This document shows, piece by piece, positions 32,458-41,156 of a stretch of 49,864 bases of DNA (position 1 is its first letter; each line of letters opens with the position of its first letter). The DNA is from Tistlia consotensis USBA 355 (GTDB lineage Bacteria; Pseudomonadota; Alphaproteobacteria; Kiloniellales; DSM-21159): positions 1-49,864 of the forward strand of contig NZ_FWZX01000041.1 in NCBI RefSeq assembly GCF_900177295.1. Reading direction: 5' to 3'. The notes beneath the pieces were generated by a model. It worked only from the letters and a program-made list of their open reading frames with translations, was not told the origin of the DNA and made no database searches. Made by a program: the position numbers and the translations under genes.

Positions 32458-33180
32458 TCAATCCGGGCGCTCGACGACCAGCTGGGTCCGGTCGGCGGCG
32501 AACAGCGTCTCGCCGTACTCGACCGGCCGGTCCTCTCGGTCGACGTTGACCGCCTCGGTGACCAGCACCGGCCGGGTCCGCGGCTGGCGCAGCAGGGTCG
32601 CCTCCGGCTCCTCCGGCAGGCGGGCCGTGATGCGGGTCACCCGCCGCTCGTAGTCGGCGATGCCGTAGTCGGCGAGCGCCAGGCTGACCGAGCCGACCCG
32701 GCCATAGACCGAGATCATGTCGGGGAAGCGCTGGCGCGGGAACCAGTGCCGGCCGATCGAGACCGGGCGGCCGTCGACCTGGCCCAGCGCCTCGATCAGG
32801 ATACAGGACGCCCCCTGGGGCAGGTCGAGCTCGCGCGCGACCTCCTTGGGTGCCGGCAGCTCGATCGCCTTCAGCAGCTGGCCGCCCGGCCGGCGATGCT
32901 GGGCCAGGACATTCGTCGAGAAGCGCGTGCGCCGGCCGATCGGATAGTCCAGCACGTGCTCCTGGACGAAGCTGCCCCGCCCCTGCTCGATGCGCACCAG
33001 GCCCTGCTCGGCGAGCTCGGCCATGGCGCGCCGCAGGGTGTGGCGGTTGACCCCGAATCGCTGCGCCAGCTCGGGCTCGGTCGGCAGGCGCTCGCCCGGG
33101 GCGAAGGCGCCCGCGGCGATCTCCTCGGCCAGGGCCGTCTGGATCTGACGCCAGAGCGTCGTCCCTCCCCTGCGTTCCAC
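32458..33180 (-). CDS. phnF: phosphonate operon regulator PhnF (GntR/HutC family)
   Basis: This 240-residue repressor has an N-terminal winged helix (TEPELAQRFGVNRHTLRRAM, then EQGLVRIEQGRGSFV). A UTRA ligand domain ends in VNVDREDRPVEYGETLFAAD. The length matches E. coli PhnF. The GTG at 33180 is chosen because AAGGGAGG stands eight bases before it; the longer open frame to 33270 would run into the control region. It is divergent from phnG and probably represses the phn operon and itself. Confidence 0.9.
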   Translation of the reverse strand: MERRGGTTLWRQIQTALAEEIAAGAFAPGERLPTEPELAQRFGVNRHTLRRAMAELAEQGLVRIEQGRGSFVQEHVLDYPIGRRTRFSTNVLAQHRRPGGQLLKAIELPAPKEVARELDLPQGASCILIEALGQVDGRPVSIGRHWFPRQRFPDMISVYGRVGSVSLALADYGIADYERRVTRITARLPEEPEATLLRQPRTRPVLVTEAVNVDREDRPVEYGETLFAADRTQLVVERPD

Positions 33181-33248
33181 GCCGGCAGCCTCCCTTCGAC
33201 CGGACGGCCGGGACCCGCCGTTCCGGATCCCTGTCACCGAAAATTCAT

Positions 33249-33315
33249 CTAGACGTCCCCTGCGGGTCACGCTTTCATTGCAGGGTTCACTGGAAAGTAT
33301 ATACGACTAGACGTC
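33249..33315. promoter_or_regulatory. paired PhnF operator candidates in the phnF-phnG control region
   Basis: CTAGACGTC occurs at 33249-33257 and again at 33307-33315, 58 bases apart. The second copy is part of a perfect 10-base palindrome, TAGACGTCTA (33308-33317). It sits directly after a TATATA (33298-33303) that could be the phnG -10 box. A repressor bound there would cover the transcription start. The -35 is weak (around 33273-33279). Confidence 0.5.
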
Positions 33316-33330
33316 TAAGCTGAAAGATTG

Positions 33331-33834
33331 ATGTCCGACTCGACCGCATCGTCGCCCATCGCATCGTCCCAGGCCGCCCCGGACCTGCAGCAGAGCCTGC
33401 GGCGCGACTGGATGAGCGTGCTGGCGCGCGCCGAGGCGGCCGAGCTCGAACGGCTCTGGCAGGCCCTCGACGAGCCCGCCGGCCATCGCCTGCTGCGGCG
33501 GCCGGAGACCGGCCTGGTCCAGCTGCGCGGCCGGATCGGCGGCGACGGCGCCCCCTTCAACGTCGGCGAGGCGCCGGTCACCCGCTGCTCCCTGGTCGTC
33601 GAGGGCGAGCGGGTCGGCCACGCCTACGTCCTGGGCCGCGACCTTCGCCATGCCGAGCTCGCCGCCCTGCTCGACGCCCTGCTGCAGGATCCGGCGCGGC
33701 GGCCACGCCTGCTTGAAGCGGTGATCGAGCCGCTGCGCACCACCCAGGCCGCGCGTCGCCGCGCCCGCCGCCGGGCCGCCGAGACGACCCGCGTCGACTT
33801 CTTCACCCTGGTGCGCGGCGAGGCGTCGAAATGA
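33331..33834 (+). CDS. phnG: carbon-phosphorus lyase complex subunit PhnG
   Basis: This 167-residue protein is a core subunit of the C-P lyase complex (PhnGHIJ), which attaches ribose triphosphate to phosphonates and cleaves the C-P bond. RRDWMSVLARAEAAEL, then LVQLRGRIGGDGAPFNVGEA and VTRCSLVV are the conserved parts. The N-terminus (about 20 Ser/Ala-rich residues) is longer than usual. The ATG at 33331 lacks a strong binding site. The stop overlaps phnH as ATGA. Confidence 0.92.
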   Translation: MSDSTASSPIASSQAAPDLQQSLRRDWMSVLARAEAAELERLWQALDEPAGHRLLRRPETGLVQLRGRIGGDGAPFNVGEAPVTRCSLVVEGERVGHAYVLGRDLRHAELAALLDALLQDPARRPRLLEAVIEPLRTTQAARRRARRRAAETTRVDFFTLVRGEASK

Positions 33835-34466
33835 GCGTGCAGACGGCCCGCCCGGGCGACCCCTCCGGCCTGCTGCGCCCCGGCTTCGCCGAGCCGACGC
33901 TCGACGCCCAGCGCTGCTTCCGCATCCTGCTCGACGCCATGGCCCATCCCGGCCGGATCGCCGAGCTGCCGGTGGCGATCGAGCCGCCGCCCGGCCTGAT
34001 GGCGGCCAGCGCCGCGCTTTGCCTGACGCTGCTCGACGCCGAGACGCCGTTCTGGCTGGATCCGGCGGCGGCCGGCGCGGAGGCCGCGGCCTGGCTGCGC
34101 TTCCACTGCGGCTGCCCGCTGGCCGCGGACAGCCGGCAGGCCGCCTTCGCGCTGGTCGCCGGCACCGCTCCGGACCTGACGCGCTTCGCCGAAGGCGACG
34201 ACCTCGCGCCCGAGGCCTCCGCGACGCTGATCTGGCAGGTCGAGCGGCTCGAGGAGAGCGGGCCGCTCGTGCTGACCGGGCCGGGCATCGAGCGGAAGCG
34301 GGCGCTCGGCCTGGCACCGCTGGCGGAGGGCTTCCTGGAGGCCTGGGCCGCCAACGGCGCGCTCTTTCCCTGCGGCCTCGACCTGGTCCTGGTCTGCGGC
34401 GGCCGGCTGGCCGCGCTGCCGCGCACGACCCGGATCGCGCGCCGCGAGACGGACGGGGAGGACTGA
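33831..34466 (+). CDS. phnH: C-P lyase complex subunit PhnH
   Basis: This 211-residue core subunit contains AQRCFRILLDAMAHPGRIAE near the N-terminus and ALFPCGLDLVLVCGGRLAALPRTT at the end as two shorter blocks, both typical of PhnH. It forms a dimer in the centre of the complex. It is coupled to phnG by ATGA and lies four bases before phnI. Confidence 0.93.
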   Translation: MSVQTARPGDPSGLLRPGFAEPTLDAQRCFRILLDAMAHPGRIAELPVAIEPPPGLMAASAALCLTLLDAETPFWLDPAAAGAEAAAWLRFHCGCPLAADSRQAAFALVAGTAPDLTRFAEGDDLAPEASATLIWQVERLEESGPLVLTGPGIERKRALGLAPLAEGFLEAWAANGALFPCGLDLVLVCGGRLAALPRTTRIARRETDGED

Positions 34467-34469
34467 GCC

Positions 34470-35585
34470 TTGTACGTGGCGGTCAAGGGCGGCGAGCGGG
34501 CGATCCGCAACGCGCACCGGCGGCTCGCCGAGCGTCGGCGCGGCGATCCCGCCGTGCCGGAGCTGAGCCTGGAGCAGATCCGCGAGCAGCTCGGCCTGGC
34601 GGTCGACCGGGCGATGTGCGAGGGGGCGCTCTACGACCCGCGGCTCGCCGCCCTCGCCCTGAAGCAGGCGCGCGGCGACAGCGTCGAGGCCGCCTTCCTG
34701 CTGCGCGTCTTCCGCAACACCCTGCCCCGCTTCGGCTACAGCGAGCCGCTCGACACCGGCGCCATGGCCGTCGAGCGCCGCGTCTCCGGCGCCTTCAAGG
34801 ACCTGCCCGGCGGCCAGCTGCTCGGCGCCACCGCCGACTACACCCACCGCCTGCTCGACTTCGCCCTGGAAGAGCCGCAGCAGCCGGCGCCGCCCGGCGA
34901 GGAACCCGAGGCCGAGGCCGGCTCCGGCAGCGAGGCGACCGGCCTGCTGCCGCGCGCCCTGGCCCAGCTCGGCGAGGAGGCGCTGATCGAAGCGCCGCCG
35001 GCCGACGAGGGCGCGCCGGTCCCCGACATCACCCGCGACCCGCCGCTGTTCCCGGCGGAACGCGCCCAGCGCCTGCAGACCCTGGCACGCGGCGACGAGG
35101 GCTTCCTGGTCGGCCTCGCCTATTCCAGCCAGCGCGGCTACGGCAACACCCACCCCTTCGTCGGCGAGCTGCGCCAGGGCCGGGTCGCCGTCGAGCTCGT
35201 GCCGGAGGAGCTGGGCTTCGCGGTCGAGATCGGCGAGATCGAGGTCAGCGAGCTGGAGACGGTCAACCAGTTCACCGGCGACGCCGAGCACGCGCCCTGC
35301 TTCACCCGCGGCTATGGCCTCGCGTTCGGCCGCTCCGAGCGCAAGGCCCTGGCCATGGCCCTGCTCGACCGCTCGCTGCGCGCCGAGGAGCTCGGCGAGG
35401 AGCTCGGCGCGCCGGCCCAGGACCAGGAGTTCGTGCTGGAGCACGCCGACAACATCCTGGCAACCGGCTTCATGGAGCACCTGAAGCTGCCGCACCACGT
35501 CGACTTCCAGGCCGAGCGCGAGCTGCTGCGCGCCCTGCGCCGGGCCTGGGAAGAGCGCCGCAGCGCCCCGGAGGCCGCCGAATGA
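34470..35585 (+). CDS. phnI: C-P lyase complex subunit PhnI
   Basis: This 371-residue subunit acts with PhnG and PhnH in transferring the ribose-triphosphate moiety from ATP to the phosphonate. The start is TTG: the protein then begins MYVAVKGGERAI, exactly the family N-terminus, and GGGGAGG lies upstream. Other conserved segments are GYSEPLDTGAM, YTHRLLDFALEE, SSQRGYGNTHPFVGELR and LPHHVDFQAERELLR. It overlaps phnJ as ATGA. Confidence 0.94.
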   Translation: MYVAVKGGERAIRNAHRRLAERRRGDPAVPELSLEQIREQLGLAVDRAMCEGALYDPRLAALALKQARGDSVEAAFLLRVFRNTLPRFGYSEPLDTGAMAVERRVSGAFKDLPGGQLLGATADYTHRLLDFALEEPQQPAPPGEEPEAEAGSGSEATGLLPRALAQLGEEALIEAPPADEGAPVPDITRDPPLFPAERAQRLQTLARGDEGFLVGLAYSSQRGYGNTHPFVGELRQGRVAVELVPEELGFAVEIGEIEVSELETVNQFTGDAEHAPCFTRGYGLAFGRSERKALAMALLDRSLRAEELGEELGAPAQDQEFVLEHADNILATGFMEHLKLPHHVDFQAERELLRALRRAWEERRSAPEAAE

Positions 35586-36466
35586 CCGCCATGGACAGGG
35601 CCGCCGGCCCACGCCGGCCGGGCTACAACTACGCCTTCCTGGACGAGGCGACGAAGCGCGAGATCCGCCGCAAGCTGCTGAAGGCGGTGGCGATCCCCGG
35701 CCACCAGGTGCCCTTCTCCAGCCGCGAGATGCCGATGCCGCCCGGCTGGGGCACCGGCGGCATCCAGGTGACCGCCAGCCTGATCGGGCCGTCGGACGTG
35801 CTGAAGGTCATCGACCAGGGGTCCGACGACACGACCAACGCCGTCTCGATCCGCCGCTTCTTCGCCGAGACCGCCGGGGTCGAGACGACCAGCTCGACGC
35901 GCCGCGCCAGCATCATCCAGACCCGCCACCGTGTCCCCGAGACGCCGCTCTCGGAGGGCCAGATCCTGGTCTTCCAGGTGCCGCTGCCCGAGCCGCTGCG
36001 CTTCCTGGAGCCGCGCGAGAGCGAGACCCGCAAGCTCCACGCCCTGGCCGAATACGGCAGCGCCTACGTCTCGCTCTACGAGCAGGTCGCCCGGCACGGC
36101 CGGATCGCCCAGTCCTACGACTATCCGGTGATGGTCGGCGCGCGCTACCTGATGCGACCGAGCCCGATCCCGAGCTTCGACAACCCGAAGCTCGACCGCA
36201 GTCCGGCGCTGCTGCTGTTCGGCGCCGGGCGCGAACGCCGGCTCTACGCCGTGCCGCCCTACACCTCGGTCGAGAGCCTGTCCTTCGAGGACCGGCCCTT
36301 CAGGATCGAGCTGCCGCCGCGGCGCTGCGACCTCTGCGGCGCGACCGACTCCTTCCTCGACGAGATCGTCGCCGACGACGCCGGCACGCGGATCTTCGCC
36401 TGCTCCGACAGCGAGTACTGCGGCGAGCGCCAGCGCGCCCAGGGCCTGAGCGTGGTCGCGCCATGA
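35582..36466 (+). CDS. phnJ: C-P lyase PhnJ (radical SAM)
   Basis: This 294-residue enzyme breaks the C-P bond of ribose 1-phosphonate 5-phosphate. Four cysteines, Cys249, Cys252, Cys274 and Cys280 (RRCDLCGA and FACSDSEYC), have the same spacing as the three cluster ligands plus the catalytic Cys of E. coli PhnJ. The N-terminal region YNYAFLDEATKREIRRKLLK and PMPPGWGTGGIQVT are also conserved. It overlaps phnI and phnK by four bases on each side. Confidence 0.95.
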   Translation: MTAMDRAAGPRRPGYNYAFLDEATKREIRRKLLKAVAIPGHQVPFSSREMPMPPGWGTGGIQVTASLIGPSDVLKVIDQGSDDTTNAVSIRRFFAETAGVETTSSTRRASIIQTRHRVPETPLSEGQILVFQVPLPEPLRFLEPRESETRKLHALAEYGSAYVSLYEQVARHGRIAQSYDYPVMVGARYLMRPSPIPSFDNPKLDRSPALLLFGAGRERRLYAVPPYTSVESLSFEDRPFRIELPPRRCDLCGATDSFLDEIVADDAGTRIFACSDSEYCGERQRAQGLSVVAP

Positions 36467-37275
36467 CCCTGCCCGCCACCTCCCTGCCCACCGCCCTCGC
36501 CCCCGAGCAGCCCCTGCTGCAGGTCCGCGGCCTGACCAAGGACTACGGCGCCGGCCGCGGCTGCCGGGACATCTCCTTCACGCTCTGGCCCGGCGAGATC
36601 CTCGGCATCGTCGGCGAGTCGGGCGCCGGCAAGTCGACCCTGCTCGACTGCCTGGGCGGCTTCGCGGTCCCCGACGCGGGGCGCGCCGACTACGCCAGCC
36701 GGCTCTTCGGCCCGGTCGAGATCTTCGGCCTGTCCGAGGCGCGGCGCCGGCGCCTCGCGCGCAGCGAGTGGGGCTTCGTCCACCAGGACGCGCGGCGCGG
36801 CCTGCGCATGTCGGTCTCGGCCGGCGGCAACGTCGGCGAACGGCTGATGGCCGAGGGCGAGCGCCACTACGGAAGCCTGCGGGCCAGGGCGACCGACTGG
36901 CTGCAGCGCCTGGAGCTCGACGCCGACCGCATCGACGATCCGCCGAGCCAGTTCTCCGGCGGCATGCGCCAGCGCCTGCAGATCGCGCGCAACCTGGTGA
37001 CCGAGCCGCGCCTGCTGCTGATGGACGAGCCGACCGGGGGCCTCGACCTCTCGGTGCAGGCGCGCCTGCTCGACCTGCTGCGCGGACTGGTGCGCGGCCT
37101 CGACCTCTCGGCGGTGCTGGTGACCCACGACCTCGGGGTCGTGCGCCTGCTCTGCGACCGCGTGCTGGTCATGGAGGGCGGTCGCATCGTCGAAGAGGGC
37201 CTGACCGACCAGGTGCTGGAGGATCCGCAGCATCCGCACAGCCAGCGTCTGGTCGCCTCCATCCTGCCGGTATAG
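36463..37275 (+). CDS. phnK: PhnK, ATPase-like subunit of the C-P lyase system
   Basis: This 270-residue ABC ATPase-family protein has Walker A GESGAGKST, Q-loop FVHQDARRGLRM, signature QFSGGMRQRLQIARNLV and Walker B LLLMDEPTGGLDLS. The DARRGLRM segment separates PhnK from oligopeptide transporter ATPases. PhnK docks on the PhnGHIJ core and is not part of a membrane transporter. It is coupled to phnJ. Confidence 0.92.
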   Translation: MTLPATSLPTALAPEQPLLQVRGLTKDYGAGRGCRDISFTLWPGEILGIVGESGAGKSTLLDCLGGFAVPDAGRADYASRLFGPVEIFGLSEARRRRLARSEWGFVHQDARRGLRMSVSAGGNVGERLMAEGERHYGSLRARATDWLQRLELDADRIDDPPSQFSGGMRQRLQIARNLVTEPRLLLMDEPTGGLDLSVQARLLDLLRGLVRGLDLSAVLVTHDLGVVRLLCDRVLVMEGGRIVEEGLTDQVLEDPQHPHSQRLVASILPV

Positions 37276-37293
37276 CCTGCCAGCGAGACCTCC

Positions 37294-37995
37294 ATGACCG
37301 AGACGGCGATCGAGATCCAGGGCCTGACCAAGGGCTTCGTGCGCCACGCCGCGCACGAGCGGCGGCTGCCGGTGCTGGGCGGCTTCGATCTCAGCGTCGC
37401 GCCCGGCGAGTGCGTCGCCCTGGCCGGTCCCTCGGGGGTCGGCAAGTCGACCGTGCTGCGCTGCCTCTACGGCAGCTACCGGCCGCAGGCGGGCTCGATC
37501 CGCGTCGCCCACGAGGGCGCGCTGGTCGAGCTGGTCGGGGCCGAGCCCTGGCTGTTCCGCGCCCTGCGCCGGCGCACCATCGGCTACGTCAGCCAGTTCC
37601 TGCGGCTGATCCCGCGCGTGCCGGCGCTGCGCGTCGTCGCCGAGCCGATGATCGACCGCGGCCTCGACGAGGCCGAGGCCGAGCGGCGCGCCGGGGCGAT
37701 GCTGGAGCAGCTGAACATCCCGAGCCGGCTCTGGGACCTGCCGCCGGCGACCTTCTCGGGCGGCGAGCAGCAGCGCGTCAACCTGGCGCGCGCCCTCGCC
37801 CCCGACTATCCGATCCTGCTGCTCGACGAGCCGACCGCGGCGCTCGACGCCGACAACCGGGCGGTCGTCGTCGAGCTGACCCGTGCGGCGCGGACGCGCG
37901 GCGCCGCCCTGGTCGGCATCTTCCACGACCGCCCCGTGCGCGACGCCGTCGCCGACCGGATCCTCGAGCTGGTGCCGAGCGAGGCGGCGGCGTGA
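37294..37995 (+). CDS. phnL: PhnL, ATPase-like subunit of the C-P lyase system
   Basis: This 233-residue ABC ATPase-family protein has Walker A GPSGVGKST, then RCLYGSYRPQAGSI typical of PhnL, signature TFSGGEQQRVNLARALA and Walker B ILLLDEPTAALDA. It pairs with PhnK on the lyase core and is required for phosphonate use. It starts 18 bases after phnK. In many alphaproteobacteria phnN and phnM would follow; here other genes intervene. Confidence 0.92.
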   Translation: MTETAIEIQGLTKGFVRHAAHERRLPVLGGFDLSVAPGECVALAGPSGVGKSTVLRCLYGSYRPQAGSIRVAHEGALVELVGAEPWLFRALRRRTIGYVSQFLRLIPRVPALRVVAEPMIDRGLDEAEAERRAGAMLEQLNIPSRLWDLPPATFSGGEQQRVNLARALAPDYPILLLDEPTAALDADNRAVVVELTRAARTRGAALVGIFHDRPVRDAVADRILELVPSEAAA

Positions 37996-38030
37996 CGGCC
38001 GCCCTCAGTGCGGCGAGGGTCGGGCCGGGC

Positions 38031-38306
38031 TCACAGCGCGTGCTTGACGCTGTCGAGAATCTTCAGGGACCTGCGCATCAGTTCCTTGTCGTTCTGCCGG
38101 TGCGCCTGCTCGTGCAACGCCCGCCCCTCCTCGAGCTGCTTCTCGAGCGCCGCCTTGCGATCCTGCGGCAGCGACGAGGCCTCGAGGGCGGCGAGCACCT
38201 GCGGGTACTCGGTGACGCCCCGACAGGCCTGGGCGTCGGCGGCCGACAGGCCGGTAGCGAGAAGGGCGGCCGCGAACAGGGCCAACGGACGGGTCGGGAT
38301 GGTCAT
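38031..38306 (-). CDS. small secreted protein of unknown function
   Basis: A 91-residue protein with a clear signal peptide (RPLALFAAALLATGLSAADA, cleaved near AQACRG). The mature 65 residues form a charged helical segment: LEASSLPQDRKAALEKQLEE, then RALHEQAHRQNDKELMRRSL, with one cysteine at the mature N-terminus. CAGGAG lies eight bases before the ATG at 38306. It is on the opposite strand within the phosphonate region and has no evident link to it. Confidence 0.7.
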   Translation of the reverse strand: MTIPTRPLALFAAALLATGLSAADAQACRGVTEYPQVLAALEASSLPQDRKAALEKQLEEGRALHEQAHRQNDKELMRRSLKILDSVKHAL

Positions 38307-38449
38307 GGACAGGCTCCTGTCGAGAGGGTGCCGCGGGCCCACGCGCGCCGGCGCCGCCCGCGGACGACGGCGCGATTAGAGTCGCTGCCCGCCGCCGCGT
38401 CAGCCCTCTGCCGCGGAAGCCTGGGAAGGATCGGAAAAGGCCACAAAAA

Positions 38450-38496
38450 TGTGATCCATTTCAAAAGGTTGTTCCGGAGGCACCGGCTGCTATCAT
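38450..38496 (+). promoter_or_regulatory. promoter with CRP/FNR-like box
   Basis: TTGTTC (38469-38474), a 16-base spacer and TATCAT (38491-38496) form a promoter 34 bases before the HTH-TM gene. Directly upstream, TGTGA-N6-TCAAA (38450-38465) is one base from the CRP half-site pair and would be centred about 45 bases before the start. Confidence 0.4.
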
Positions 38497-38529
38497 CGAC
38501 CTTCCACGGACAGTCAGACGGCGCGGGCG

Positions 38530-39339
38530 ATGACCGGCATGGCCGACCACGGGTTGGAATGGCACAGTCTGCTCGACGCGCTCTGCGTCGAGCGCGGCTA
38601 CCTCGACAACGGCGAGCTGGCCAGCCGCTACTGCGAGGTGACGCGCAGGACCGGCCTGTCCGCCTACGAGTCGGCCTACAAGAGCCTGGCCAACTGGCGC
38701 CAGGGGCTGCATACACCGACCCGCCGCAACTTCCGGATCCTCGGCCTGCTGCTCGGCGTCGACTCGCTCGACGGCGAGCGCCGGGCGCTCTGGACCACGC
38801 TCTACGAACAGGCGCAGCGTCGCCGGCCGGCCGGGGAGGCACCGCAAGCAGGGGCCCCGGCCTCCACGGGCCGTCCGGCGCGCTGGCCGCTCGGGCGGGG
38901 CGCGACGGTGCTGCTGGCCGCAGGGCTGCTCGCCGTCTGCGGGGTCGTCGCGGGCTACCTGACCGGCAGGAGCGATGCGCCCGCCGAGACCGGGCCGACC
39001 GCCTCCGCCGTGCCGGGCCAGATCGCGGACGGCCCGATCGACATGACCGGCCAGCGCATCTACTGGCTGCAGTTCGTCCGCCTGAGGCCGGGCCAGTCGG
39101 CGGTGGTCCACGGCAAGCGCGGCGCACGCTGCGGAGCGCCGCCGCCGTCCTGGGACGAGGTGCTGCCGGAGCTGCCGGCGGTCGCGAGCGGCGAATGGGC
39201 GGACGGCGGCGTCGGCTACCGGGTCAGCCGGGCCTGCCAGGGCCCGACCCCCGCGCGCGCCGTGGTCTTCTCGGCGCACCGGCAAGGCACGGAGATGTTC
39301 ATCCTCTATGACGACCCCGTCACCATCGTCGTCGACTAG
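38530..39339 (+). CDS. putative membrane-bound HTH protein
   Basis: A 269-residue protein in three parts. Residues about 10-95 look like a helical DNA-binding-type domain; SLANWRQGLHTPTRRNFRIL resembles the recognition part of an XRE-like HTH. Residues 125-144 are one membrane segment (GATVLLAAGLLAVCGVVAGY). The rest, with RIYWLQFVRLRPGQSAVVHG and two cysteines, would be periplasmic. This is the layout of a one-component membrane regulator, but no homologue is recognised. It lies in the same direction as phnM, 39 bases before it. Confidence 0.6.
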   Translation: MTGMADHGLEWHSLLDALCVERGYLDNGELASRYCEVTRRTGLSAYESAYKSLANWRQGLHTPTRRNFRILGLLLGVDSLDGERRALWTTLYEQAQRRRPAGEAPQAGAPASTGRPARWPLGRGATVLLAAGLLAVCGVVAGYLTGRSDAPAETGPTASAVPGQIADGPIDMTGQRIYWLQFVRLRPGQSAVVHGKRGARCGAPPPSWDEVLPELPAVASGEWADGGVGYRVSRACQGPTPARAVVFSAHRQGTEMFILYDDPVTIVVD

Positions 39340-39378
39340 CCGGGGCGGCCCGCCGGCCGCCCGTTCGCAGGAAGCGCC

Positions 39379-40518
39379 ATGACCGCCGAGCAGCTCGTCC
39401 TCAGGAACGCCCGCATCGTCCTCGAGGACCGGATCGTGGAGGGCACCGTCTCATGCCGCGACGGCCGGATCGCCGAGCTCGGCGAAGGCGACTCGGCCCT
39501 CGGCGAGGACCTGGGCGGGGACTGGCTGCTGCCCGGCCTGATCGAGCTGCACACCGACAACCTGGAAGGCCATCTGCATCCCCGGCCCGGCGTCACCTGG
39601 CCGACCCTGCCCGGCCTGATCGCCCACGACGCCGAGCTGGTCGCCGCCGGCGTCACCACCGTGCTCGACTCCCTGCGCATCGGCGAGGACCCGCAGTATC
39701 CGAACTGCCGGGCGACGGTCGAGCGGGTCATCGAGGCGACCGCCGAGGCGCGGCGCCTCGACACCCTGCGCGCCGACCACCTGCTGCACCTGCGCTGCGA
39801 GGTCGTCGCCGAGGGGGTGGTCGGCGACTTCGAGGAGCTCGTCGAGCAGCCCGACCTGCGCCTCGTCTCGCTGATGGACCACACGCCCGGCCAGCGGCAG
39901 TTCGCCGACATGGACGCCGTGCGCACCTACCTCTCGGGGCGCAAGGGGCTGAAGGGGGCCGAGCTCGAGGCGTACATCCAGCGCCGCATCGCCGAGGCCG
40001 GCGACAGGGGCGAGCACGCCCGTGCCGCGATCTCGGCGATCGCGCGCGAGCGCGGCCTGGCCCTGGCCAGCCACGACGACGCGACCGCCGGCCACGTCGC
40101 CGAGGCCGCCGCGCTCGGCCTGACGATCAGCGAGTTCCCGACCAGCCTGGAAGCCGGCGCCGCGGCCCGCGAGCACGGCCTCAAGGTCGTGGCCGGCGCG
40201 CCCAACGCGGTGCGCGGCGGCTCCAGCTACGGCAACGTCGGCGCGCTCGAGCTGGCCGAGGCCGGCCACCTGGAGATCTTCGCCAGCGACTACGTGCCGG
40301 CCAGCCTGCTGCAGGCGCTGTTCCTGCTCGCGGAGGTTCCCGGCTGGGACCTGCCGCGGGCCGTCGCCACCGGCAGCGCCACGCCGGCGGCGGCGGTCGG
40401 CCTCGACGACCGCGGCCGCATCGCGCCCGGCCTCTCGGCCGACCTGATCCAGGTCGGCATGGCCGGCGACCTGCCGGTGGTGCGCCGGGTCTGGCGCCGG
40501 GGCCGACGGGTCATCTGA
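39379..40518 (+). CDS. phnM: ribose 1-methylphosphonate 5-triphosphate diphosphatase PhnM
   Basis: This 379-residue amidohydrolase-family enzyme removes pyrophosphate from the product of PhnGHI before PhnJ acts. Metal ligands are in LIELHTDNLEGH, and further conserved segments are LMDHTPGQRQFAD, ASHDDATAGHV and GAPNAVRGGSSYGN. The start ATG follows AGGAAG. Its TGA overlaps the next gene as TGATG. Confidence 0.94.
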   Translation: MTAEQLVLRNARIVLEDRIVEGTVSCRDGRIAELGEGDSALGEDLGGDWLLPGLIELHTDNLEGHLHPRPGVTWPTLPGLIAHDAELVAAGVTTVLDSLRIGEDPQYPNCRATVERVIEATAEARRLDTLRADHLLHLRCEVVAEGVVGDFEELVEQPDLRLVSLMDHTPGQRQFADMDAVRTYLSGRKGLKGAELEAYIQRRIAEAGDRGEHARAAISAIARERGLALASHDDATAGHVAEAAALGLTISEFPTSLEAGAAAREHGLKVVAGAPNAVRGGSSYGNVGALELAEAGHLEIFASDYVPASLLQALFLLAEVPGWDLPRAVATGSATPAAAVGLDDRGRIAPGLSADLIQVGMAGDLPVVRRVWRRGRRVI

Positions 40519-41150
40519 TGCGCTTCGCCCTCTACTACACGCCGCCGGCCGGCTCGCCGCTCGGCGCGCTCGGCGAGCGCTGGTTCGCGGAACCGGCGGT
40601 CGCAGAGCTGACCGCGCAGGCGCGCGTCTACGGCTTCCACGCGACCCTCAAGGCGCCCTTCCGCCTGGCCGGCGGCGAGACCGAGGCCTCGCTGACGGCG
40701 GCGCTGCGCGCCTTCTGCGCCGGGCGGCGGCCGGTCGTCGCCGGGCGGCTCCGGCTCGCCGATCTCGACGGCTTCCTGGCCCTGGTCCCGGAACGGCAGA
40801 ACGCGGCGACCGGGCAGCTCGCCGCCGACTGCGTCACCGGCTTCGACGGCTTCCGGGCGCCGCCCGGCGCCGGCGAGCTCGCGAAGCGCCGCGCCGCGGG
40901 CCTGAGCGACCGGCAGGAATCCCATCTCGCGCGCTGGGGCTATCCCTACGTGCTGGAGGAGTTCCGCTTCCACATGACCCTGACCCGCCGCCTCGCCGCC
41001 GCGGAGGCGGCCGCGGCGCGCGCGCGGCTGGAGCCGCTGCTCGCCCCGGTCCTTTCCGAGCCCCTTCTGCTCGACGCGGTCAGCCTGTCGCGGCAACCGG
41101 CCGCGGGGGCGACCTTCGAGGTCCGCGCGCGCCTCGCCCTGGCGGCGTGA
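40518..41150 (+). CDS. DUF1045 protein, 2H phosphoesterase-like, phosphonate-associated
   Basis: A 210-residue protein of the DUF1045 family found at the end of alphaproteobacterial phn operons. It starts MRFALYYTPPAGSPL and holds the two H-x-T motifs of the 2H phosphoesterase fold (YGFHATLKAPF and FRFHMTLTRRL). It may act on a cyclic phosphate, in line with the need to open the cyclic ribose phosphate formed by PhnJ; this is an inference. It overlaps phnM by one base and ends against the convergent export cluster. Confidence 0.85.
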   Translation: MRFALYYTPPAGSPLGALGERWFAEPAVAELTAQARVYGFHATLKAPFRLAGGETEASLTAALRAFCAGRRPVVAGRLRLADLDGFLALVPERQNAATGQLAADCVTGFDGFRAPPGAGELAKRRAAGLSDRQESHLARWGYPYVLEEFRFHMTLTRRLAAAEAAAARARLEPLLAPVLSEPLLLDAVSLSRQPAAGATFEVRARLALAA

Positions 41151-41156
41151 GGCGCC

